Notes under the pieces: generated by a model | Told to the model about the DNA's origin: nothing | The model's database searches: none | What the model saw: the letters and a program-made list of their open reading frames with translations, nothing else | DNA from: Anomaloglossus baeobatrachus | Taxonomy: Eukaryota > Chordata > Amphibia > Anura > Aromobatidae | DNA length: 64,000 bases | Assembly (NCBI RefSeq): GCF_048569485.1 | Contig: NC_134361.1 | Coordinates: forward strand, 174,775,336 to 174,839,335 | Direction: 5' to 3' | Shown: positions 43,126-53,929 of the stretch, in pieces | How the letters are laid out: each line of letters opens with the position of its first letter | Numbering within the stretch: the first letter of the stretch is position 1 | Made by a program: the position numbers and the translations under genes

Positions 43126-43735
43126 TCGGAGTGGGGTGCCCGGGGCCTACTAGTGAAATTAAATCTAGTGGCCCACTCTATAGCTACCATAAACATTTTT
43201 ATTACTTGATCATTTTCGGCTTCTCTCACTATAACATGCGCCTTTTAGCAATCCAGTGGGTAAAATAGACCTGTATTGTGCCTGCATATATCACAGGATT
43301 TCTTATAGCATCTTATTTATTGCAGTTAATAATGGAATCTGTGATTTATAGTCAGTCGCAGTTTTTCTTACACACGGACGTTCCTTGTCCTTGGTATACA
43401 ATATTCAAAGAGAAGCAAAATGTTATCCAGCATCTTCACATGGAAAAGATGACTAATATTAATCCCCCTCTGCCCCGATCTATCCACTCATCGAGGGAAA
43501 TCCCCTATAGAGTCAGTATGTGGAGGTGCGCAGCATTACCACCCAATACTCTTCCATGTGGAGACTGGTGAATTCTCTTCTCTTTCCACAGTCACATATT
43601 ACATAGTTATCAGTAATGATCGCCCCCCAGTGTCTGTACTGGATGTGACCAATCATTCTGTGGGGACAGAGGCCTAGAGAAGCCGCTCTATGGTTTCCAA
43701 ACTAGTGTTACGTGTTTGATAAACCCTTTGATAAA
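43126..43735. other. Gene-free stretch, unit 3
   Basis: Equivalent of 11201-11843 with a small deletion near 43400. No gene. Confidence 0.5.
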
Positions 43736-43767
43736 TTCCCTGAGAAGCAGGAATCCAGGCCTGCCAG

Positions 43768-43812
43768 GCCTCAACGCGTTTCTCCTCTCCCTTCAGAGGT
43801 TCATCAGGAGGC
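43768..43812 (-). ncRNA. Hammerhead-ribozyme-like motif, left arm, unit 3
   Basis: Same plan: GCCTC/GAGGC helix I, CTGATGA, CCTCT/AGAGG helix II, GAAACGCGTT. Confidence 0.65.
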
Positions 43813-43906
43813 TAACGGGAGACGGCAGCGGGTCCTGTTCAGTAACAATCCATCTGCTTACAGCCATGGATTGTTACTGAACAGGACCCGCTGCCGTCTC
43901 CCCTTA

Positions 43907-43951
43907 GCCTCCTGATGAACCTCTGCAGGGAGGAGAGAAACGCGTTGAGGC
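43907..43951 (+). ncRNA. Hammerhead-ribozyme-like motif, right arm, unit 3
   Basis: GCCTC 43907-43911, CTGATGA 43912-43918, GAAA 43937-43940, GTT 43944-43946, GAGGC 43947-43951. Confidence 0.6.
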
Positions 43952-44137
43952 CTGGCAGGCCTGGATTCCTGCTTCTCAGGGAAGTAATTCATCTTTTCTC
44001 CCTGTTATACTATATTATATAGAATATGATTGGAGCAACCTTTTCTATTTTGCAGTAATTTGCAGGGGTGTTTGTATCCCAATTTTCTTTCAGCTCCTGG
44101 GGTATAATGGGGAGATTATCTGAGCCCCTTGTGATAT

Positions 44138-45289
44138 TGTGGCGCCCCTGACCTGGTCAGGCACCACTGAGTACTGCACCCATGCTGGGGACAGTACCAC
44201 ACAGGTAATCCAGAAGGCTGACAGGGGTGTGGAACACAGGCGCATAGTGATCAGGTCTCACACATGTACCCATGGGAGGACCCCTGGGGATCCCAGGAGG
44301 GGGCAAGCCTTCACCTTCACTGGAATAGTGGAGGGGGTAGAGCCTCCATCTCCTCTCAAGGGGTGTGGTAAGAGAATCTGGTTGCTAGGTGGCGTAGGCA
44401 AGAACAGGAGAGGAGGGGCAGTGAGTCAGTTAGAGCAGAACTCCATAGGGCTCAGTGAGGAGCAGACCTGTGGGGCTGTTGCTGTCTAACAGCGCCCGCG
44501 CAGTGGCTACAGACGGGGGAGAACGGTCAACTAGGAGTGCTGCCTGAAAGCCAGCTTCAGCTAGAGAGTGCAACGGAGTGGGAAGTAAGGAGACTGCTAG
44601 AGAGCACCAGGCCCAACCGGGCGGCAGATCCCGAAGCGGGGATAGATTCAACTTTCTTCTGCTAAACCTGCCGGTGTGGGGCTCTTAAAGCCCACACCAC
44701 AACACTACAAAAGCCGCAGCCACGTAACCGCAAGTTAGGGCCCATAGGTCATAGGAGGCAAGAGGCTGGAGTGGCCTGGTCCGGGGAACAAGCACACGGC
44801 AAACGAAGGGGAGAGAGGCTTCAGCATCTTCCCTGGGTGACCCCCATAGGGACTAAAAGTCGGGGTCACCCCAAACCACCAAGGGCTAAGGAAGGCGAGT
44901 CAGTAGTCACCCTCATAAAGTCAGCCTGAAGGATACCTGGTTCCTACCTGGTTCATCCCAGCTACGCCCGGGTTACTCACCCTGCCACCTGAAGTGAGTA
45001 AAAACCCTGAAAGACATCCTGCCTGTGTGGTCATTCTGCGACTTGTGGTACTACAAACTTACACAGGGCCCTGGGGCTTGCCTCACTCTCAGGAGGCTAC
45101 TACATCTAACTGCACACACCATCAGCCCCAGGCGACCCTCAACCTGCAGTGGCGGTCCCCACTGACCGCAATACTGAGAGTGGCGTCACGATCAAACAAG
45201 AAGATTTCCTACCAGTGACGGAGATCCAGCTACGTGGAGTCCCTGAAGGTAATGCACCGACACCGACACACCACCTGTGGGGCTTCACA
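44138..45289 (+). repeat. 5' LTR of element 1
   Basis: 1152 bp, TG...CA. The first ~31 bases form a dyad (CCTGACC T GGTCAGG). GTGGCGTCACG, matching the start of the primer-binding site, occurs inside the LTR at about 45180. Confidence 0.9.
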
Positions 45290-45291
45290 TC

Positions 45292-45309
45292 TGGCGTCAC
45301 GAACAGGAT
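45292..45309 (+). other. Primer-binding site of element 1
   Basis: TGGCGTCACGAACAGGAT, two bases after the LTR. It begins TGG, the complement of a tRNA CCA end. By memory the complement is nearest to the 3' ends of serine (UCN) tRNAs, which give TGGCG....GA.CAGGATTCGAACC-like sites; this is inference. Confidence 0.75.
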
Positions 45310-45332
45310 AAGGACTAGACCTGTTCAGACAG

Positions 45333-47597
45333 GTGACCATGTGCCTAGGCGGTCCGCTTGAAAAATTGGAAGCGCCGCCATATTGCCACCATGAAAAGCG
45401 CGCTGAAAAACAACAGCAGCCCGCGCTGGAAGAAGTTACCGCCCACGAAGAGGTGTGGCTACCCAGAGATCCCCTGCAGAGTTCTGACCTTGCCAGCTAT
45501 GAGAGTGGAAGCGTCGAGAAACGGCGGAACAGAAAGGGAGCCACAAGCCTGCTGCTGGGAGAGGAGCTGCTGAAAGAGGCAGAGCAGAAACTGGACAGCT
45601 TGTTACAGGAGGCAGCGAAGAGTCCACTGCTGGGAGATCGTGCAGAAGACGGCGCAGAAGAAATGGCGTCTGACCGCAGGAACCCAGAACCAGGCTCCGC
45701 TGCCTGGTGGTATCGGGAGCTGGCCCAGTTCTGTGACCGACTGGAGACCCGGGTCATAGAGCAGATCAGAGAAGAACGCACGGAGCTCCTGGAGATGGCT
45801 GCGGCGGTACGGACCTACGAGGAGGGAGCCGCGCGACGCCTGCCAGACCGAGCGGCGACGACGCAGACCCCGATGCTGCTACCGGTGGGTGAGTCCAGAG
45901 ATGCCCCGGCCGGCGCAAGTGCCCCGACCCCTGCTGCCACGCCCGCGGTCCCAGAAGAGGCGCCCGGCGCGGCGACGCTGGACCAGGCCGCAGCCACGCT
46001 GGAAGCGGCCCGCCAAATCCAGGCTGCTGCAGCCATGCCCCGCCTGTCCCGCAGGGCTCCGACCACCACGGCAGTGCTCATCCGTGCTGCAGGTGTGACG
46101 CTGACCCAGGCTGCCACCCTGCTGAACCCGGTCCGCCAAGACCCCAACGCAGCAGCGACGCTCGTCCGCGCCGCAAGTGATATGCTGAACCAGGCCGCAG
46201 CCCCGCCGGGTGCGGCCCGCCAAGCTACGGTCACTGCAGCGACGCCCGGCTCAGCCTGCACGGACCCCATCGAGGCTGCGACGCTAATTGAGACCGCGGC
46301 TGCAATGCCCAGTCCGGCCCGCCAAGAACCGGCCGCAGTGGTGATGCCCACTGCAACGCAAGCTGCAACCGCGATGCTGGACCAGGCCGCCGCCATACAG
46401 GGCGCGGCCCGCCAAGACCAGGCCGCCGCCATACAGGGCGCGGCCCGCCAAGACCAGGCCGCCGCCATACAGGGCGCGGCCCGCCAAGACCAGGCCGCCG
46501 CCGTACAGGGCGCGGCCCGCCAAGAAAAGACTACCTCATCATTTACCCCGGCCTGTAAGGCCAGAGCAGACACCGCTCCCCGGTCCACAGAGGTCCCTGA
46601 TAGGCAGCCCACGGTGGGTGAAGACCCTGCATATTGGCAGATGAGGGCTGACATGGAGGCCAAATTTCCACAATGGTTGGTGAGCCAGTACATACCCCCT
46701 CCGCATACCCCAAAGAGTCTCCTGATAACTCCTGCAGCAGCTACACCAAAGAGTCCCCCACCTGGGCCGGCTGAAGAGCATCCATCCCCAGCACTGCCAC
46801 AGCCGGAGTGCCAAGAAGAACTAAGGGGGAGAGGAGGCCAGGAAGCAGAAGGGTTGACTCCGACTCCAGTGCCACCCGCAGCAGATGTGTATTCAGAGCC
46901 GGAAATGCTGCCATACTCCCGCTGGGATGAGGAAGACCTGACACCGTCTGCTGACGAAGATCAGCCCCAAGACCTCACCTGGGAGTTTGTGAGCTGCCCT
47001 CTACAGAACCCAGCCCGCAAGACACGGCGCCACAGAACACAGTGTGCTCCAGCCCCACAGTCTCCAGAGCAGAAGGAAGTCACCGCCAGAGACCTACAGG
47101 AGAAACGGTCCCTGAGAAGGGCCAAAAGCCAGGCTAGAGGACCCCTGTGTTATGGCGTAGTGGAAGACTTTAATCTGAGAAGCGGCTATGGATTTATTGT
47201 AGCACCTGGCATCAAAGAGGGAATATTTGTTAACAGGAGAGATGTCAGCGCACACCTGCCTAGAGGACATTCAGGCAGAAATCTGAAAATGGGAGATTCG
47301 GTACAGTTTACCATGCACCAAGGTGAAAGGGGATTGTACGCACTTGATGTAGCCTTACGTACCAGCAAACCCTACAGCCATCCCATGCCACAAGAAAGAC
47401 AAGAAAGACAAGAAAGACAAGAAAGACAAGACAGAGATAAAGAAACAGATACAGAAAAGGAATCAGATGCAGACCAAGAAAGGAAAGACACAGAACCTAC
47501 AGATGAGGCAACCACAGATGAAGAAAGAGACAAAGAGCAAGAAAGTCACAGGTGCCAGTGCCCAACGTGCCCTCGCCCTAGTGAAAAAGAGGAGTAA
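45333..47597 (+). CDS. Cold-shock-domain protein of LTR element 1 (754 aa)
   Basis: A single open frame. Residues about 1-180 are mixed and charged. Residues 190-410 are Ala/Pro-rich with repeats of QAAAIQGAARQD (four in a row, nt 46370-46520). Residues 430-460 (YWQMRADMEAKFPQWLVSQY) look like a short helix. A Pro-rich linker follows, then at residues 606-680 a clear Y-box-type cold-shock domain: CYGVVEDFNLRSGYGFI (RNP1-like), IFVNRRDV (RNP2-like), GDSVQFTMHQGERG and ALDVAL. The tail has RQE repeats, acidic stretches and a CQCPTCP motif. Cold-shock domains bind single-stranded RNA or DNA. In place of a zinc knuckle the domain may serve as the nucleic-acid-binding part of a Gag-like protein (inference). 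The frame start is the first ATG after the primer-binding site. Confidence 0.85.
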   Translation: MTMCLGGPLEKLEAPPYCHHEKRAEKQQQPALEEVTAHEEVWLPRDPLQSSDLASYESGSVEKRRNRKGATSLLLGEELLKEAEQKLDSLLQEAAKSPLLGDRAEDGAEEMASDRRNPEPGSAAWWYRELAQFCDRLETRVIEQIREERTELLEMAAAVRTYEEGAARRLPDRAATTQTPMLLPVGESRDAPAGASAPTPAATPAVPEEAPGAATLDQAAATLEAARQIQAAAAMPRLSRRAPTTTAVLIRAAGVTLTQAATLLNPVRQDPNAAATLVRAASDMLNQAAAPPGAARQATVTAATPGSACTDPIEAATLIETAAAMPSPARQEPAAVVMPTATQAATAMLDQAAAIQGAARQDQAAAIQGAARQDQAAAIQGAARQDQAAAVQGAARQEKTTSSFTPACKARADTAPRSTEVPDRQPTVGEDPAYWQMRADMEAKFPQWLVSQYIPPPHTPKSLLITPAAATPKSPPPGPAEEHPSPALPQPECQEELRGRGGQEAEGLTPTPVPPAADVYSEPEMLPYSRWDEEDLTPSADEDQPQDLTWEFVSCPLQNPARKTRRHRTQCAPAPQSPEQKEVTARDLQEKRSLRRAKSQARGPLCYGVVEDFNLRSGYGFIVAPGIKEGIFVNRRDVSAHLPRGHSGRNLKMGDSVQFTMHQGERGLYALDVALRTSKPYSHPMPQERQERQERQERQDRDKETDTEKESDADQERKDTEPTDEATTDEERDKEQESHRCQCPTCPRPSEKEE

Positions 47598-48281
47598 AGT
47601 AAAGTACAGAAAAGAAGTACAGAAGTTAAAGTTTTGAAAGTTTTGTTTGCAACGTTTAAGAAATGCGCCCACAAAAACTATTGTGAGAAATAAACTTTAA
47701 GGCTATGAACTTGCTATAGCCACAAACTCTCGCAGTGTAAATAGTTACACCAGTGGCACCACCACCAGGGCCAGCCTGTTTAGGGGCTTGGCTCGTCTGC
47801 AACCAGGGGGGCCCGTCCGTAGAAAAGGGCCTTGGCTCACCTGCGACCAGAGAGCACGCCTGTTTATGGGGCCTTGGCTCACCACCACAAAGAGGGTACC
47901 TGGTCAGCACCAACTGTGGAGGCCGCCTCTGAATCCTGCCAGAAGAGGCTGACGGCGCGGATCCACCAGGCCAGGTATACCCTGAAACCACCAGCCCATG
48001 AAAGCCGCCTCTACATCCTGCCAGAAGTGGCTGAAGTCGCGGCCAACGGGAGAGGAAGATTGGAGGAAAGGTCTGGGGAAGTAGATGGCCCAGATCTGGT
48101 TACCAAAAGGACCGGTGACCTGCCTCCTGAGAGGGTTTTGGGTGGGTTAACGGACTTGTGGGTGGAGGGTGGTGATGTCTGATACCTGGTGCTTTTAAAT
48201 GTTTTACATGTTTAAATGTTTTATGCATTTTAAAATGTTGTCTTGCAGCCCGAGGACGTGCTGGTGATAACTAAGGGGGAA
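47598..48281 (+). other. Non-coding 3' interior of element 1 with polypurine tract
   Basis: No gene. Two GCCTTGGCTCACC phrases repeat at about 47770-47890, and two GAGGCCGCCTCTGAATCCTGCC/ AAAGCCGCCTCTACATCCTGCC-like phrases at 47920-48020. AAGGGGGAA at 48273-48281 is the purine tract next to the right LTR. Confidence 0.7.
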
Positions 48282-49424
48282 TGTGGCGCCCCTGACCTGG
48301 TCAGGCACCACTGAGTACTGCACCCATGCTGGGGACAGTACCACACAGGTAATCCAGAAGGCTGACAGGGGTGTGGAACACAGGCGCATAGTGATCAGGT
48401 CTCACACATGTACCCATGGGAGGACCCCTGGGGATCCCAGGAGGGGGCAAGCCTTCACCTTCACTGGAATAGTGGAGGGGGTAGAGCCTCCATCTCCTCT
48501 CAAGGGGTGTGGTAAGAGAATCTGGTTGCTAGGTGGCGTAGGCAAGAACAGGAGAGGAGGGGCAGTGAGTCAGTTAGAGCAGAACTCCATAGGGCTCAGT
48601 GAGGAGCAGACCTGTGGGGCTGTTGCTGTCTAACAGCGCCCGCGCAGTGGCTACAGACGGGGGAGAACGGTCAACTAGGAGTGCTGCCTGAAAGCCAGCT
48701 TCAGCTAGAGAGTGCAACGGAGTGGGAAGTAAGGAGACTGCTAGAGAGCACCAGGCCCAACCGGGCGGCAGATCCCGAAGCGGGGATAGATTCAACTTTC
48801 TTCTGCTAAACCTGCCGGTGTGGGGCTCTTAAAGCCCACACCACAACACTACAAAAGCCGCAGCCACGTAACCGCAAGTTAGGGCCCATAGGTCATAGGA
48901 GGCAAGAGGCTGGAGTGGCCTGGTCCGGGGAACAAGCACACGGCAAACGAAGGGGAGAGAGGCTTCAGCATCTTCCCTGGGTGACCCCCATAGGGACTAA
49001 AAGTCGGGGTCACCCCAAACCACCAAGGGCTAAGGAAGGCGAGTCAGTAGTCACCCTCATAAAGTCAGCCTGAAGGATACCTGGTTCCTACCTGGTTCAT
49101 CCCAGCTACGCCCGGGTTACTCACCCTGCCACCTGAAGTGAGTAAAAACCCTGAAAGACATCCTGCCTGTGTGGTCATTCTGCGACTTGTGGTACTACGC
49201 ACCTACACAGGGCCCTGGGGCTTGCCTCACTCTCAGGAGGCTCCTACATCTAACTGCACACACCATCAGCCCCAGGCGACCCTCAACCTGCAGTGGCGGT
49301 CCCTACTGGCCGCAATACTGAGAGTGGCGTCACGACTACAAAGAAGATCTCCTACCTGTGACCAGCACCAGCTACGTGGAGTCCCTGAAGGTATGCACCG
49401 ACACAACACCTGCGGGGCTTCACA
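48282..49424 (+). repeat. 3' LTR of element 1
   Basis: 1143 bp. Matches the 5' LTR almost base for base until about 49190, then with growing difference. The last ~120 bp differ strongly, although the element is otherwise young. Confidence 0.9.
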
Positions 49425-50130
49425 ATATGACTCTAGGTGACTGTAATATAGTTTTGGGGTATACCACCCTGTAACAGTGGTTGTAAATAACACTTATGGA
49501 TCACTACCTTGCATAAAGATAATCTATTAGGAATAGAAGTCTATACGTCTTGTACAGTGCTAGTATCATGAATAGGAATTCCTGGTTATAGATCAGTAAA
49601 TTGATACCTTCTTGATCTAAGAAAAACAATACAGGGAGGAGTATTACTATTTGGGAACTCATATATATTGTACTGTGCAAGCACCACTATAGGGCTTTCC
49701 ATCCCATCCCTATATCAGGGTCAGGGAGAGGGAGAGCCGACGTGGAACGGGGGCGCCCGGTAACTTATGGTGTCATACCCTCCGTTGTTAGGTAGGGATA
49801 CACTACCCTTATAGGGCTATACTAGTTTCCCTTCCCTTTCCTAAAGTGAGTGTGTATATAAAACTCCTTGGTTATTTACAAGGATAATGTGATCCATTCT
49901 CATTTATATATTTGTGTGTCTGTATGTGGGTACATTTTAGTACATATTCTTAAAAATTGCACATTTTAAAATAGGGTTGATATTACATGTTAGTCCCAAT
50001 ACTGCTTTATAGGCAGATCATGTATTTTCTTTTTTACCTATACAGTATTTATACTGAGGCCCCTCCTGTACTATCATCACATACTGTATAGAGACCCCTG
50101 AAGAGTAATTACATATAGCCCAAGATACTG
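49425..50130. other. Gene-free tail of unit 3
   Basis: Homologous to 12235-12941 of unit 1. No gene. It ends where the 28-bp minisatellite begins. Confidence 0.6.
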
Positions 50131-51617
50131 ACACTGGGGCACAGGATAATGACACTGGGGGTACAGGATAATGACACTGACACTGGGGGTACAGGATAAT
50201 GACACTGAGGGTACAGGATAATGACACTGACACTGGGGGTACAGGATAATGACACTGACACTGGGGGTACAGGATAATGACACTCAGGGTACAGGATAAT
50301 GACACTGAGGGTACAGGATAATGACACTGACACTGGGGGTAAAGGATAATGACACTGGGGGTACAGGATAATGACGCTGACACTTGGGGTACAGGAATGA
50401 CACTGAGACTGGGGGTACAGGATAATGACACTCGGGGTACAGGATAATGACATTGACACTGGGGGTACAGGATAATGACACTCGGGCTACAAGATGATGA
50501 CACTGACACTGGGGGTACAGGATAATGACACTGACACTGGGGGTACAGGATAATGACACTGACACTGGGGGTACAGGATAATGACACTCGGGGTACAGGA
50601 TAATGACACTGACACTGGGGGGTACAGGATAATGACACTCGGGGTACAGGATAATGACACTCGGTGTACAGGATAATGACACTGACACTGGGGGTACAGG
50701 ATAATGACACTGACACTGGGGGTACAGGATAATGACACTGACACTGGGGGTACAGGATAATGACACTCGGGGTACAGGATAATGACACTGACACTGGGGG
50801 TACAGGATAATGACACTCGGTGTACAGGATAATGACACTGACACTGGGGGTACAGGATAATGACACTGACACTGGGGGTACAGGATAATGACACTGACAC
50901 TGGGGGTACAGGATAATGACACTCGGGGTACAGGATAATGACACTGACACTGGGGGTACAGGATAATGACACTGGGGGTATAGGATAATTACATTGACAC
51001 TGAGGGTACAGGATAATGACACTCGGGGTACAGAATAATGACACTCGGGGTACAGGATAATGACACTGGGGATACAGGATAATGACACTGACACTGGGGG
51101 TACAGGATAATGACACTTGGGGTACAAGATAATGACACTGGGGATACAGGATAATGACACTGACACTGGGGGTACAGGATAATGACACTGGGGGTACAGG
51201 ATAATGACACTGACACTGGGGGTACAGGATAATGACGCTGACACTTGGGGTACATTATAATGACACTGGGGGTACAGGATAATTACACTGACACTGGAGG
51301 TACAGGATAATGACACTGGGGGTAAAGGATAATAACACTGACACTGGGGGTACACGATGACACTGGGGGTACAGCATAATGACACTGGGGGTACAGGATA
51401 ATGACACTGGGGGTACAGGATAATGACACTGGGGGTACAGGATAATGACAATGACACTGGGGGGTACAGGATAATGACACTGACACTGAGGGTACAGGAT
51501 AAAGATACTGACACTGAGGGTACAGAATAATGACACTGACACTGGGGGTACAGGATAATGACACTGACACTGGGGGTACAGGATAATGACACTGACACTG
51601 GGGGTACAGGATAATGA
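50131..51617. repeat. 28-bp/22-bp minisatellite array
   Basis: About 60 copies of GGATAATGACACTGACACTG plus GGGGTACA, or the shorter form lacking one ACACTG. Variants (CTCGGGG, CTTGGGG, CTGAGGG) are interspersed. A 535-codon minus-strand open frame (51625-50018) runs through the array only because the period lacks stop codons in that frame; it has no protein character beyond the repeat. The array continues at 56473 after the LTR element. Confidence 0.95.
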
Positions 51618-52874
51618 TGTGGCACCCTGAACTAGCCAGGTCATCACAGATAACACACAAACACCCCCACCTCCATTAGACAGTGACACCAGCCAAACAC
51701 AAAACCCTTGTTGCCTCCCTCCAGGGTCTGATGTCCACACCAGGTGGGGCGGAGCCAAGCGGTTGGTCCCACCCACCGAGGAGTTCACAGGCCTGGAGGC
51801 GGGAAAAGTGTCAGTTGGAAGTGAGGAGTAAAGAGTTTAGTCCAGGAGGTGGAAGTGAGAGGAGTAAACACTTGGGTGTCTGGGTTTGTGGCCCAGGCAC
51901 TGACAGCAAGGTTGGCAGACGGTGGTGGCCGTCTGCAGGAGTGGTGAAGCAACCTGGAACCGTAGGACCGGGGTCGGGCGTTGGCCCGCCGGTACTGACC
52001 GGGGAGCGAAGTGAAGCCAGCACACACAGGCAGGGCCATTGGACCCCGACCAGGCATGGAGCCGCCGACAATAGTCAAATCCGAATGTGACCGGAACCCA
52101 GGGGTTTCCTAACAACCAAAGACCCGATAGAAGGCAACCGCCCACACCATGAGGGTATACAGCTACCGCCTAAGGCTAGAGACCCAAGGGCCAGCGCCTG
52201 CGGGCAAAGGGGCTCCTCCGGTATCCATACACCGGGGAGCGGACTACTGTTGAGGATCCATAGTAGTCAAACAAGTACATCAAGGTGCAGGGAAAGACAG
52301 CCACCATCACCTGTCCGGGGAGAGACACTGCAGCCGGCGGGACCCGTCCATCCAGCCATTTGGTTTACCCAGGACTTTGTGCATCTCTTGCTGAGTGAGT
52401 ACACCCGTGCCATTCGGCACCGCGCCGCGCTGACCCTGCAACCCTGCACCTCACCAACCCTGCCTCCCCGTCACATCATCGGGCCCCGGGACCACCGACC
52501 CCTACCCGCGGAGGGGGAAAACAACATCCCAGCTGCTCCCTACCATCGCTCCCGGGATCCCCGTCACCAGCAGCGGTGGTGCCCACCTTCACCACAACCT
52601 GTGGGTGGCGTCACGGACTAAATCCCCCAAACCAACCACCCCTTTCACTCACGGGCGAGGGGCGCCGCTCGAGTCCTCGGATCCGGCCCACCGCTCGAGC
52701 CACCGAGCAGCAGCCGCAGCAGCGCCGGACCCAAGTGTTGGCGAGCGACCAGCAGCGGCGGCGGCCTCCCCGCCCGCGACAACTTGGCGTCACGAACAGG
52801 ATTGAACCCCTCTACTTACTAGTAGAAGTGTGCCTTGTGATCTCCGCCGGCGGTGTCCGGACAAAAATTTTGAA

Positions 52875-52892
52875 GCGCCGCCATCTTGGCGC
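52875..52892 (+). promoter_or_regulatory. YY1-like site in a small dyad, leader of element 2
   Basis: GCGCCGCCATCTTGGCGC: a CCGCCATCTTG core like the YY1 consensus, inside a GCGCC/GGCGC dyad, about 90 bp after the primer-binding site. Like sites are at 45370-45383 (element 1, GAAGCGCCGCCATATTG) and 61541-61554 (element 3, minus strand). Confidence 0.55.
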
Positions 52893-53929
52893 GAAAATCT
52901 CCCACTCGAGCGTCTTCTCCGAGCAGGGAAGGCGCGAAAGCGAGGCCCCGCCCCCAACAAACGGAAGTGCTGAAGAGAACCAAGGGGGGGCGGGTGTGTG
53001 TCTGCCTAATGTAGCCGAGGCTATGGAAGCGGAGACGCCAGGACTCTGCAAACAATTGGTTCCTGGAACACGGCCATGCACAATGTCCCGTCCGTCCGGC
53101 ATCGCGGAGATCCCCGAGCCCACGCCAGGAACAGCGGCGTGGGTGTAAGCCCGGACCGCACAGATGTGCTGCCGCCTTCAAGCCCAGGTCCGGTTCTTGA
53201 TGGAGCGCTGGGTGGCCGAGATGGAGGAAGTGGCGGCGGCCGTGCGGAGACGTGAGGTGGAGGCAGAGTTGGAGGAGCGGGTAAGCGACCCACGCCCCTG
53301 TGTCCGAGAAGGACCGGCCGCTGCGGCTGAGGGGCCTGGCCTGCGCCCGCTCACCCTCCTGCCTCCCCCACCATCCGTACCGGTCGCTGTTGCCCCTCCG
53401 CTCGGTCCGCTACCCCCAACACCGGTAGCGGAGTCCGACCCGCCCACCCTAGAGGACCGGCCTGGGGGCGTTGTTCGGGAACGGCCTGTGTCCCTCCCGC
53501 TACCATGGAAGGCCCTGCGGGAAGTAGCAGTCCGCGATGAGAAGCCGTCGGCCCCGGAAGTGGCCGCACCTGAGACCGTCCAGGCCCCGGCAGTCTGTCC
53601 GGCCGTGGAAGAACCGGCCGCTGCCAGCCCGAAGGCCCAACCGGTGAGGCCAACGGTCCCTGAATCCCTCGTCTCGGCTGAGGCTGCGCCGGGCCGCCAC
53701 TGCACAGCAGCAGTACAGGCCACATCACCGCAGGACCCCCACGAGAGAGTACCAGTAGTGGCCGGTGTGGGTGCGGTCCAGCGGGGCCCGACCCGGGCGC
53801 AGGGGTCTGCCAACGCCCCTTATTGGGACAGGGAACCAAACCCGTTGGGCCGGGAGATTGCCGCCAGGGAGTAGCAGAGGGCCGAAGTGATGGCGAAGGT
53901 GATCAGAGAGAAAGATACACTCCGCCATG

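Larger units (their letters stand above)
43736..43983. repeat. Palindrome with paired hammerhead motifs, unit 3
   Basis: Same inverted repeat as in units 1 and 2. Motifs are on the minus strand at 43768-43812 and the plus strand at 43907-43951. Confidence 0.85.
44138..49424 (+). mobile_element. Non-autonomous LTR retrotransposon carrying a cold-shock-domain gene (element 1)
   Basis: Left LTR 44138-45289 and right LTR 48282-49424, both TGTGGCGCCCCTGACC to GGGGCTTCACA. The target duplication is ATAT (44134-44137, 49425-49428), confirmed by the empty site in unit 1 (GATATGACTAGG). A primer-binding site follows the left LTR after two bases, and a purine tract (AAGGGGGAA) precedes the right LTR. 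The 3.0-kb interior has one open 754-aa gene and about 680 bp of non-coding sequence. No protease, reverse transcriptase, RNase H or integrase is visible, so it would need enzymes from a relative. The LTRs are nearly identical over their first ~1050 bp, so the insertion is young. As far as can be seen it looks whole. Confidence 0.9.
31518..50130. repeat. Tandem segmental duplication, unit 3 (with insertions)
   Basis: Third copy. The native unit is interrupted by the piggyBac element (36859-41290) and the LTR element (44138-49424). It runs out at 50130 into the 28-bp minisatellite, at the same point where unit 1 meets LTR A1 (AAGATACTGA). The native sequence alone is about 8.9 kb. Confidence 0.93.

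Noticed and set aside
45815-46693. 292-aa minus-strand Ala-rich frame
   Set aside because: Antisense shadow of the Ala-repeat part of the LTR element's gene.
50131-51617. CRISPR-like regular repeats
   Set aside because: No unique spacers; units are directly contiguous and the DNA is eukaryotic.
50018-51625. 535-codon minus-strand open frame (repeated SLSCTPSVSVIILYPQ)
   Set aside because: It is a translation of the 28-bp minisatellite, whose period happens to lack stops in this frame.
53178-53813. 211-aa minus-strand frame in LTR element 2
   Set aside because: Antisense of the Ala/Pro-rich coding part; low-complexity composition explains its openness.
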